Shown here: piece after piece, positions 1-5,818 of the stretch | Layout: each line of letters starts with the position of its first letter | Numbering within the stretch: position 1 is the first letter of the stretch | From: Pseudomonadota bacterium | GTDB taxonomy: Bacteria > Pseudomonadota > Alphaproteobacteria > Rhizobiales > Xanthobacteraceae | Reading direction: 5' to 3' | Assembly: GCA_963205465.1 (NCBI GenBank) | Contig: CAUJKG010000398.1 | Location: 1 to 7,887, forward strand | Length of the DNA: 7,887 nt | Notes under the pieces: model-generated | Seen by the model: only the letters and a program-made list of their open reading frames with translations | Database searches by the model: none | Told to the model about the DNA's origin: nothing | Position numbers and translations under genes: made by a program

Positions 1-156
1 GGAACGCAGCACGTCAATGCCTGCATTCGCAACTTCGATCACGCGCACTTCGTGGCCGGCTTCGCGCGCGGAAGCGGCATAGGTCGCCGCGAGCGCGTGA
101 ACGAAGCGGGCGGGATCAGAATCCGGATGGCCGTCAATGACGGCGATTTTCGTCAT
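1..156 (-). CDS. NAD(P)H-dependent oxidoreductase, flavodoxin-like fold (5' end only)
   Basis: Only the first 52 residues are in the window; the gene runs off the left edge. It begins MTKIAVIDGHPDSDPARF, a beta strand followed by a GHP(D) phosphate-binding loop, then a helix and a second strand (HEVRVIEV, about residues 35-42). This is the start of the flavodoxin_2 / KefF-MdaB type NAD(P)H:quinone oxidoreductase fold, which binds FMN or FAD in the cytosol and typically does two-electron reduction of quinones or electrophiles. The ATG is the only usable start: an in-frame TAA lies three codons upstream. The SD is poor (AGCGGA very close to the ATG) and partly inside a small hairpin. The gene follows the NlpC/P60 gene by 55 nt on the same strand, so it is probably the last or a later gene of the aminopeptidase-MarR-NlpC operon. 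Substrate cannot be told from this fragment. Confidence 0.8.
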   Translation of the reverse strand, partial: MTKIAVIDGHPDSDPARFVHALAATYAASAREAGHEVRVIEVANAGIDVLRS

Positions 157-211
157 TCCGCTTGTTTAAGCGCCATGAAGCAGCTGGTCATTGATCTCTC
201 GCAATTCGCCT

Positions 212-1051
212 TCAGGGACGGCGTATGGAGAGAACTTCCGAGGCCGCCGCGCGAATTCGCGTGATCGCCTCCGCTAACGGCTCTTCCGCAACCGCCATGT
301 GGTAGGCGTTGGCGTGCAGCAACCTACCCTCGCCGGCGTAAAGACCGACGTGACCTTTCCAGAAGATCAGGTCGCCGCGTCGAAGTTCTGTTTCGCTTAT
401 TACCGGCGCTCCGAGCGCCTGCTGCATGTCGCTGTCGCGTGGGCATTCCAGACCGATGCTCTGCAACGCGAGTTGTACGAGCCCCGAGCAATCGAGTCCG
501 GCCGAAGTCTTGCCACCCCAGAGATAAGGCGTACCGAGAAATCTGCCTGCGACCTCGACCGCATCACTTTCACGGAAGGAAAGTGGAGCAACGTGCTGCT
601 TCGGAAGAAAGCCGCCATTTTCCTCAACAAAGAAGTTCGCTTCCTCGCCGCGCATTGCGAACTCGCAGCCGAAGGAGAGCGACGCGATCGGCGGCGACTT
701 GATGTTGGGCCTCGGAAACACGAAAGTGCGCAGCGCGCGAACGCGATGCGTCGCTTTGGCGGTTTCCTTCGCGAGTGCGTTCGACGGCAGCCAGCCGACA
801 TACCCATCGCGCGCAAGCTGTCCCCACGACCAACCTTCTTCCGTCTGTTCATAAACTACGGCACGCTCACCATGGAGCGCCTCGGTGTTGAGCTCTGCTT
901 CCGGCGAAGGTGCGCTGCGCAACGGCGCGGTCACATCGATCACCTGCATGGTGACGCCTTCGGCATAGCGCTCCGCTTCGACCTCGCCGCGCAAATAGGA
1001 AGCGGCAAGATCGGGCCGTGCCGGCGTCAATCTCTTATCGAGTGCTTTCAT
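212..1051 (-). CDS. C40 (NlpC/P60) cysteine peptidase with N-terminal SH3 domains, YkfC-like
   Basis: A 279-residue cysteine endopeptidase. Residues about 30-95 form a bacterial SH3 domain (GERAVVYEQTEEGWSWGQL, then DGYVGWLP). About 100-155 look like a second SH3-like unit. Residues 160-275 are the NlpC/P60 catalytic domain. The catalytic triad is visible as Cys188 (LDCSGLVQ), His234 (WKGHVGLY) and His246 (LLHANAYHMAV); FLGTPYLWGGKT and RRGDLIFWKG are typical flanking motifs. Such enzymes cut the gamma-D-Glu to diamino-acid bond of cell-wall peptides. There is no signal peptide or lipobox, so a cytoplasmic role on imported muropeptides, as in Bacillus YkfC, is more likely than wall remodelling (inference). 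The ATG overlaps the stop of the upstream MarR gene as ATGA, and the SD is weak, which suggests translational coupling. The C-terminal SIRRP matches the usual family end, so the gene is intact. Confidence 0.9.
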   Translation of the reverse strand: MKALDKRLTPARPDLAASYLRGEVEAERYAEGVTMQVIDVTAPLRSAPSPEAELNTEALHGERAVVYEQTEEGWSWGQLARDGYVGWLPSNALAKETAKATHRVRALRTFVFPRPNIKSPPIASLSFGCEFAMRGEEANFFVEENGGFLPKQHVAPLSFRESDAVEVAGRFLGTPYLWGGKTSAGLDCSGLVQLALQSIGLECPRDSDMQQALGAPVISETELRRGDLIFWKGHVGLYAGEGRLLHANAYHMAVAEEPLAEAITRIRAAASEVLSIRRP

Positions 1052-1398
1052 AGCGGAAGTTCTTTCGCCTTGGCGACGACGAGATCGCCGAGCCGCTCGA
1101 CATACAACGCGCCCTTCACTGTGCGCTGCACGACGACGTTGCGCCGGTCGGCCGGATCGCGGCGGCGCTGCAGGATTTCCATGCGGCCCATGGTATCGAG
1201 CGCGCGCGTGATCACGGGCTTCGTGACCTTGAGCTTGGCGGCGAGCCCGCGCACCGTATGTGGCGGCGGCTCGAGATAGACAGTCAGCAGAATCGTGATC
1301 TGCCGCGCGGAAAGATCGCGATCGTCGTCACGCACGAGTTCGTGGTTGAAATCGTGCAGCAATTTCAGCGCTTGCGACGGGCGAAGTTCGACGGGCAC
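1048..1398 (-). CDS. MarR-family winged-helix transcriptional regulator
   Basis: From the only canonical start (GTG) the product is 116 residues, short for MarR proteins (usually 140-170). A helical N-terminal part (SQALKLLHDFNHELV) leads to the winged helix. Residues 48-70 (TVRGLAAKLKVTKPVITRALDTM) are the helix-turn-helix with a MarR-type recognition helix. RRRDPADRRN at 78-87 is the wing, with the DxRR pattern typical of the family. The C-terminal helix ends AKAKELPL. It would act as a DNA-binding dimer, often repressing its own operon and responding to a small ligand; neither target nor ligand is evident. It lies between the aminopeptidase (61 nt upstream) and the NlpC/P60 gene (ATGA overlap). 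The start is uncertain: the frame stays open for 26 more codons upstream, reading like coding sequence (APKRFSEPAVPVELR) but without ATG, GTG or TTG, and the GTG lacks a good SD. Confidence 0.85.
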   Translation of the reverse strand: MPVELRPSQALKLLHDFNHELVRDDDRDLSARQITILLTVYLEPPPHTVRGLAAKLKVTKPVITRALDTMGRMEILQRRRDPADRRNVVVQRTVKGALYVERLGDLVVAKAKELPL

Positions 1399-1459
1399 GG
1401 CGGGCTCGGAAAATCGTTTCGGAGCCGTATCATTCCAGTCGCAGCCTTCTTTCGCAAGC

Positions 1460-2848
1460 TTATCCGTAGCGCTCGGTTAACAGCGCGTAGAGCGCGCGAA
1501 CCGAATGCGCTTCACCGCCTTCGGGGCGCCCCGGCCGCTCCTTCGGATTCCAGGCAAAGATGTCGAGATGCAGCCAGCTTTTCGCGGCACTCACGAATTT
1601 GGAGAGGAAAAGCGCCGCCGTGATCGCGCCGGCGTGCCCGCCACCGACATTGTTGGTGTCGGCAATTTTGGAGCTGAGCATTTCCATATAAGGCTGCCAC
1701 AATGGCAGACGCCAGAGCGGATCGGCTTGTTGCTGCGCATGTTTCGCAAGCGCGCCCCACAACGCGTCGTCATTGGTGAAGGCTGGCGGAATATCAGGAC
1801 CGAGCGCTACCCGCGCGGCACCTGTCAGCGTCGCAAAATCGATCACAAGTTCGGGCTTCTCTTCGTCCGCCAAGGCAAGCGCATCCGCGAGCACAAGACG
1901 GCCCTCGGCATCGGTATTGCCGATTTCAACCGTGATTCCCTTGCGGCTTTTGAAGACATCGCCGGGACGGAACGCGATGCCGGAAATCGAGTTCTCGACC
2001 GCGGGAACAATCACGCGCAGCCGCACTTTCAGCTTCGCAGCCATGATCATATGCGCAAGCGCAAGCGACGCCGCAGCACCGCCCATATCCTTTTTCATGA
2101 GCAGCATGGCTGCGTCCGGCTTGATGTCGAGACCGCCGGTATCAAAACACACGCCTTTGCCGACGAGGGTAATTTTCGGATGCGTGGGCTTGCCCCAAGT
2201 GAATTCGACAAGGCGTGGCGCGCGTTCACTACCCTGGCCTACCGCATAAACCAGCGGAAAATTCTTCTTCAGAAGATCCTTGCCGACCACGCTTGAAACT
2301 TTCGCGCCGTGTTTTTTCGCCAAAGTACGAATGGCCGCTTCCAACTCCACCGGGCCGAGATCGTTTGCCGGCGTGTTTACGAGATCGCGCGCAAGATATA
2401 TGCCTTCGGCGATCCGCAAGACTTCCTTTGCATCGACGCCTGCGGGCACGGCAAGCCGCGGCTGTTCTTTCTTCGCCGCGCGATATCTACCGAAGCGATA
2501 AGACCCGAGCACGAAAGCAAGCGTTGCCAGCTTCGCATCCTCCGGCGCCCGCGCGAACTCCCAGTCGCCCTCGGGGAGCAGCGCTGCCAGCTTTCCGGCA
2601 AGCAACGGATCGGCATGCTCGTTGCCGCGTTTGCCCAGCCCAAACAGGCAACCGGCAATGCCGCCTTTCGCATCCGGCAGCAAAAGAAAGCGCCCCACAT
2701 CGGGCGTGAACGCGGAGGCTTCTGCAAACCCGCGCGCGGCCGACGGAAGCTTTTCCCTGACCTCTTTCCACGAGTGATCGTCCACGCACCAGACCGGCCT
2801 GGCCTTGGCGGTGGATGTCGTCAGCGCGGCGGAAGCGGATCGGGACAA
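1460..2848 (-). CDS. M17 family leucyl-type aminopeptidase
   Basis: A 462-residue cytosolic metallo-aminopeptidase that removes N-terminal residues from peptides using two divalent metals. The catalytic C-terminal half (about 150-460) carries all expected residues: VGKGVCFDTGG with Lys231 and Asp236, Lys243 in DIKP, Asp254 in MKKDMGG, and the M17 signature NTDAEGRLVL (311-320) with Asp313, Glu315 and Arg317. Their spacing matches E. coli PepA (K270, D275, K282, D293, D352, E354, R356). The N-terminal domain (1-145) is less conserved, as is usual. The start is TTG, chosen because a strong AGGAG lies 7 nt upstream and no ATG is better placed. The protein appears intact. It heads a minus-strand gene string with MarR and NlpC/P60 genes, and its upstream region is shared with the divergent tadD. 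Substrate preference is not readable; a role in degrading cell-wall-derived or general dipeptides is possible. Confidence 0.94.
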   Translation of the reverse strand: MSRSASAALTTSTAKARPVWCVDDHSWKEVREKLPSAARGFAEASAFTPDVGRFLLLPDAKGGIAGCLFGLGKRGNEHADPLLAGKLAALLPEGDWEFARAPEDAKLATLAFVLGSYRFGRYRAAKKEQPRLAVPAGVDAKEVLRIAEGIYLARDLVNTPANDLGPVELEAAIRTLAKKHGAKVSSVVGKDLLKKNFPLVYAVGQGSERAPRLVEFTWGKPTHPKITLVGKGVCFDTGGLDIKPDAAMLLMKKDMGGAAASLALAHMIMAAKLKVRLRVIVPAVENSISGIAFRPGDVFKSRKGITVEIGNTDAEGRLVLADALALADEEKPELVIDFATLTGAARVALGPDIPPAFTNDDALWGALAKHAQQQADPLWRLPLWQPYMEMLSSKIADTNNVGGGHAGAITAALFLSKFVSAAKSWLHLDIFAWNPKERPGRPEGGEAHSVRALYALLTERYG

Positions 2849-2855
2849 GGCCGGA

Positions 2856-2860
2856 CTCCT
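2856..2860 (-). promoter_or_regulatory. Shine-Dalgarno deciding the TTG start of the M17 aminopeptidase
   Basis: Reading the minus strand, AGGAG is followed by a 7-nt spacer and the TTG at 2848-2846. It is preceded by a run of seven A (plus-strand T at 2860-2866), an unstructured stretch that would leave the ribosome site open. This site is why the non-ATG start is preferred. Confidence 0.7.
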
Positions 2861-2914
2861 TTTTTTAATACCTCCGGTTCTCGTAACACGCGGTAATAAC
2901 CCAAGAAAGCGGGC

Positions 2915-2936
2915 TTAACGCGACGTTAGGGTTAAC
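2915..2936 (+). promoter_or_regulatory. CtrA-like motif / palindromic operator candidate upstream of tadD
   Basis: The stretch reads TTAA, seven bases, TTAG, then GTTAAC. The alphaproteobacterial cell-cycle regulator CtrA binds TTAA-N7-TTAA, so the first two half-sites match with one mismatch; a further perfect palindrome GTTAAC follows at 2931-2936. TAACG-CGA-CGTTA (2916-2928) is also an exact inverted repeat. The site lies about 60-80 nt before the tadD start and overlaps the guessed -35. CtrA control of Tad pilus genes is known in Caulobacter; its action here is inference from one short motif. Confidence 0.3.
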
Positions 2937-2948
2937 TCTCTATTGCTT

Positions 2949-2986
2949 GCCGGAGCATTCCGGCCGCGCCCCGCCGGGCTGCGCGG
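2949..2986 (+). promoter_or_regulatory. Two potential stem-loops in the tadD leader
   Basis: The first hairpin is exact: GCCGGA (2949-2954), loop GCAT, TCCGGC (2959-2964). The second pairs CCGCGC (2964-2969) with GCGCGG (2981-2986), or alternatively GCCC (2968-2971) with GGGC (2976-2979) inside an outer CCGC/GCGG stem. Its right arm includes the first two bases of the GGAG ribosome-binding site (2985-2988), 7 nt before the tadD ATG. If transcribed, it could reduce ribosome access. GC-rich DNA yields such stems by chance, so confidence is low. Confidence 0.25.
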
Positions 2987-2995
2987 AGTAAGAGT

Positions 2996-3802
2996 ATGCA
3001 GTGGTATCCCGCTTCCTCGAGGCAGCGCCTGTTCGGCGGCGTTTCGAGACTGGCCATGGTTGCGGCGCTTGCAGCCTGTCTCGGCGCTTGCGCCACGAAA
3101 TCCAATAACGCCGACATCACCGGCTCGATCCAGAATCCATTCCGTGCGGCAGATACCGATCCGCGCGCGAACCTCGACCGTCTTGCGGAGAGCTATAAGC
3201 AACGCCCCGCCGATCCGCAGGTCGCCATTTCTTATGCGCAGGCGCTGCGCAAAACCGAGCAGCAGGCCCAAGCCGTCGCGGTACTCGAACAGGCGACGAT
3301 CAAGAACCCCAAGCACAAGGGGCTGCTTGCCGAATACGGCCGGGCGCTTGCCGAGTCCGGCCGCCTGCAACAGGCGCTCGACGTGCTGAACCGCGCCCAT
3401 ACCCCCGATCAGCCGGACTGGCGCATTCTGAACGCGCAAGGCGCGATCCACGATCAGCTTGGAAACTACAAGGAAGCGCGCCGCTTCTATACGACCGCGC
3501 TGAAGATGATGCCGGATGAACCGGCCATTCTTTCCAATCTCGGTCTCTCCTACATCCTTTCCAAAGAACTGAAGCTTGCGGAAAGCACGTTGCGCCGTGC
3601 AGCCAGCAACCCGCGCGCGGAGAAGCGCGTCCGGCAGAACCTTGCGCTTTCGCTCGCCTTGCAGGGAAAATTCGACGAGGCCGAAAAAATCGCCGCCGGC
3701 GATCTGCCGCCCGAGGAAGCCAGCGCCAACATCGCGTCGCTCCGCGACATGATCCGGGATCAGGAACAGCGCCCGCGCAACGCGCCGCGCAAGCGTTCGT
3801 AA
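2996..3802 (+). CDS. tadD: TadD-like tetratricopeptide-repeat lipoprotein of the Tad pilus
   Basis: A 268-residue protein with a lipoprotein signal: a basic N-terminus (RQRLFGGVSR), a hydrophobic core, then LAACLGACATKS. LGAC (29-32) is the likely lipobox with Cys32 as lipidation site; LAAC (25-28) is an overlapping alternative. After a linker, five TPR-like helical pairs run through about 71-105, 105-139, 140-173, 173-206 and 207-238 (for example PDWRILNAQGAIHDQLGNYKEA), followed by a basic tail. TadD proteins are outer-membrane-associated TPR lipoproteins needed for Tad pilus assembly, with a pilotin-like role for the secretin. The ATG has GGAG 7 nt upstream. The gene lies next to tadC but on the opposite strand and converging, so it is not part of the cpa operon. 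Alternative: a generic TPR lipoprotein; location and architecture favour TadD. Confidence 0.87.
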   Translation: MQWYPASSRQRLFGGVSRLAMVAALAACLGACATKSNNADITGSIQNPFRAADTDPRANLDRLAESYKQRPADPQVAISYAQALRKTEQQAQAVAVLEQATIKNPKHKGLLAEYGRALAESGRLQQALDVLNRAHTPDQPDWRILNAQGAIHDQLGNYKEARRFYTTALKMMPDEPAILSNLGLSYILSKELKLAESTLRRAASNPRAEKRVRQNLALSLALQGKFDEAEKIAAGDLPPEEASANIASLRDMIRDQEQRPRNAPRKRS

Positions 3803-3830
3803 GACAACAAACCGGTTCAGAGAGAAGGAA

Positions 3831-3854
3831 AACGCTCGCCTTACGGCGGGCGTT
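3831..3854. terminator. Hairpin between convergent tadD and tadC, candidate terminator
   Basis: AACGCTCGCC (3831-3840), loop TTAC, GGCGGGCGTT (3845-3854). In plus-strand RNA all ten positions pair, one as G-U, but the downstream tail (GCTATCTG) lacks a U tract. In minus-strand RNA there is one A-C mismatch, yet a TTTTCC pyrimidine-rich tail follows, starting right after the tadC stop. It lies exactly between two convergent stop codons (3802 and 3856), so it may serve both directions. Confidence 0.5.
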
Positions 3855-3855
3855 G

Positions 3856-4830
3856 CTATCTGATTTCCATCACGCGGATCGCGGCCGGACCCATGATGAC
3901 GACGAAAAGCACCGGCAGGAAGAACAGGATCATCGGCACGGTCAGCTTCGGCGGCAATGCCGCGGCCTTCTTTTCCGCTTCCGACATACGCTGATCGCGA
4001 ATTTCCTGCGCCAACACGCGCAACGCCTGTGCGAGCGGCGTGCCGTAGCGCTCCGCCTGAATCAGCGCCGTCGTCACCGCCTTGACGCCGTCAATGCCGG
4101 TGCGTGTGGCGAGATTTTCAAGCGCAAGCCGCCGATCCTGAAGGTATGACAACTCTGCGGCGGTCAAGGTCAGCTCTTCCGCAAGCGGGATCGACTGCGA
4201 GCCGATTTCCTGGCTCACGCGTTTGAAAGCCGCATCGATCGACATGCCGGATTCCACGCAGATCAACAGCAGATCGAGCGCGTCGGGAAAGGCGCGGCGG
4301 ATGGATTGCTGACGGCGCGTGATGACGTTTTTCAGAAACAGCTGCGGCAACTTGATGCCGAGATAGGCGGCGCCGATGCAGATACCGAGCTTCACCATCA
4401 AAGGTTGGCCAATATCCACCAATACGAAGAGATAGATCACCGCGAAGATGAGCATCGCGATCGGGACTACCATGCGGAAGAACAGGAACGTCACCTGCGG
4501 CCCCTGTCCGCGATAGCCTGCCTGCACCAGGGTCGCCTTGATCTGGTCTTCGCCCAGCCACTTTTTCAGATCCAAGACTTCGACGATCCGCTGGATGGAC
4601 GCTTTTGGCGTCGGACGCAGATTGACCTTCTCGCCGCGTGCGAGCTTCTCGCGCTCACGCGCGCGAATCTGGCCGCGCTCAATGGCGAGCGTTTTCATGC
4701 GGCGGTCGAGATTCTCGTTCGACAGATAAGGCATCGCGACCGTGTAGATGGTTGCGATCACCGCCACCACGGTGAGCAGCATGGTCATGAAATGCGGGTC
4801 GCTCATTCTCTCGTAGATCAGATCGAACAT
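3856..4830 (-). CDS. tadC: TadC, type II secretion system F-domain inner-membrane protein of the Tad pilus
   Basis: A 324-residue integral membrane protein forming, with TadB, the inner-membrane platform on which the CpaF ATPase acts during pilin polymerisation. Predicted membrane segments are about 14-36, 115-138, 146-165 and 297-316. The cytoplasmic T2SSF domain lies between about 180 and 295: RRAFPDALDLLLICVESGMS is the classic TadC motif, followed by GTPLAQALRVLAQEIRDQR and AEKKAAALPPKLTVPMILFF before the last membrane helix. The ATG is preceded by AAGGG with a 7-nt spacer; this SD overlaps the stop codon of tadB, 10 nt upstream. It is the last gene of the minus-strand pilus operon, ending just before the candidate terminator. 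Length and motifs are normal and no lesion is seen. Confidence 0.95.
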   Translation of the reverse strand: MFDLIYERMSDPHFMTMLLTVVAVIATIYTVAMPYLSNENLDRRMKTLAIERGQIRAREREKLARGEKVNLRPTPKASIQRIVEVLDLKKWLGEDQIKATLVQAGYRGQGPQVTFLFFRMVVPIAMLIFAVIYLFVLVDIGQPLMVKLGICIGAAYLGIKLPQLFLKNVITRRQQSIRRAFPDALDLLLICVESGMSIDAAFKRVSQEIGSQSIPLAEELTLTAAELSYLQDRRLALENLATRTGIDGVKAVTTALIQAERYGTPLAQALRVLAQEIRDQRMSEAEKKAAALPPKLTVPMILFFLPVLFVVIMGPAAIRVMEIR

Positions 4831-4840
4831 ACGCGCACCC

Positions 4841-5818
4841 TTAGAAGTCGAAGTTGATCATCCGGCGCATGACAAAAACGCCGATGAGCATCCAGACGCC
4901 GGAAGCCACGAGCAGCATGTGGCCCGTCGAAGTCTTCCACAAAAGCTCGATATAACCAGGACTTGTGAGATAAACGAGTAACATCACGCCGAAAGGCAAC
5001 GATGCGATGATGGAAGCTGAGGCTTTCGCTTCCATGCTCATCGCCTGGATCTTGGCGGACATTTTTTTTCGTTCGCGCAGCACGCGTGAAAGATTGCCGA
5101 GTGCTTCGGACAGGTTGCCGCCGGCTTGCTGCTGGATCGCAAGCACGATACCGAAAAAGTTCGCTTCCGGAAGCGGCACACGCTCGTACATCTTCGCGGC
5201 CGAATCCGAAAGCGACATGCCGACTGCCTGCCCTTCCGCGATCAGCCTGAATTCGCCCTTTACCGGCTCCGTCGTCTCGTTGGCGATGATGCGGATACAA
5301 TCGCCGATCGGCAGACCTGCCTTCACGCCGCGCACGATGACGTCGATGGCATTGGGAAGCTCGTTAATGAATTTGTTCTCGCGCTTCTTCTTCAGATAGC
5401 CGAGCACCCAGCGCGGGATGCCAAAAGCACCGGCCGGAATTGCGGCCAGCGCAAGATACAGCCCCATGCCGGAAACCAGCATCAGCACAAAAGCGGCTAC
5501 GCCGGCGGCGATACTGAAGATAAAGAACTGCCGCTTCGTGATCGACAGGCCAGCCTGCTGAAGCCGGATTTCAATCGGCGGGTTCTTGACGTTCTTCCGC
5601 TTGGCTTCGAGTTGCTTGAGCGTATCTTCGATCTGCTGGCGGCGTGCGGAGCTGCTGTCGTTCGGCTTGCGGCCGCGCTTTACCTGAATTTCGTCGGCCG
5701 AGATTCCGCGCATGCGCTCCTCGACACGCTTCTCTCCCGAAATCATCGGGTAGATAAACACGTAGACGACGCCGCCGACCGCGACCGTGATCAGGAATGC
5801 GAAAGCGATCGAGCTCAT
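4841..5818 (-). CDS. tadB: TadB, type II secretion system F-domain inner-membrane protein of the Tad pilus
   Basis: A 325-residue platform protein, the partner of TadC. Membrane segments are about 4-24, 98-119, 119-138, 269-286 and 300-318. The T2SSF domain spans about 150-285, with NELPNAIDVIVRGVKAGLPI, then LPEANFFGIVLAIQQQAGGNLSEAL, LSRVLRERKKMSAKIQAMS and EAKASASIIASLPF, all typical of TadB. The frame is open further upstream into cpaF, giving a longer 354-residue reading, but the start at MSSIAFAFL is preferred: its ATG overlaps the cpaF stop as ATGA, GGGG lies 5 nt upstream, and the N-terminal membrane helix begins immediately. The extra upstream residues are basic and read out of frame over cpaF. 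Oddity: eight consecutive A in the coding strand at codons for Arg-Lys-Lys-Met (plus 5062-5069). The overlap indicates translational coupling with cpaF. Confidence 0.95.
   Translation of the reverse strand: MSSIAFAFLITVAVGGVVYVFIYPMISGEKRVEERMRGISADEIQVKRGRKPNDSSSARRQQIEDTLKQLEAKRKNVKNPPIEIRLQQAGLSITKRQFFIFSIAAGVAAFVLMLVSGMGLYLALAAIPAGAFGIPRWVLGYLKKKRENKFINELPNAIDVIVRGVKAGLPIGDCIRIIANETTEPVKGEFRLIAEGQAVGMSLSDSAAKMYERVPLPEANFFGIVLAIQQQAGGNLSEALGNLSRVLRERKKMSAKIQAMSMEAKASASIIASLPFGVMLLVYLTSPGYIELLWKTSTGHMLLVASGVWMLIGVFVMRRMINFDF

Larger units (their letters stand above)
2849..2995. promoter_or_regulatory. Divergent intergenic region between M17 aminopeptidase and tadD
   Basis: This 147-bp gap must hold the promoters of both divergent genes. 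For tadD a weak sigma70-like pair can be drawn: CTTAAC (2914-2919) as -35 and CTCTAT (2938-2943) as -10 with an 18-bp spacer. For the aminopeptidase, the AT-rich TATTAA (plus 2864-2869) is a possible -10, but no convincing -35 lies upstream of it. The half nearer tadD is very GC-rich and folds into two small hairpins; the half nearer the aminopeptidase is AT-richer. No coding potential is seen. The location is certain, the elements are guesses. Confidence 0.5.

Noticed and set aside
168..260. Shifted minus-strand frame reading EGELREINDQLLHGA past the NlpC/P60 stop, suggesting a frameshifted C-terminus
   Set aside because: The NlpC/P60 protein already ends at SIRRP, the usual family end, so no missing tail is implied.
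299..1279. Long plus-strand open frame (326 residues) over the NlpC/P60 and MarR genes
   Set aside because: It is antisense to two genes with clear catalytic and DNA-binding motifs; its product is Arg/Cys-rich with no recognisable domain, as expected of a GC-rich shadow frame.
1505..2296. Plus-strand open frame (263 residues) antisense to the aminopeptidase
   Set aside because: Covers the M17 catalytic region in reverse; composition is Arg/His-rich and no motif is visible.
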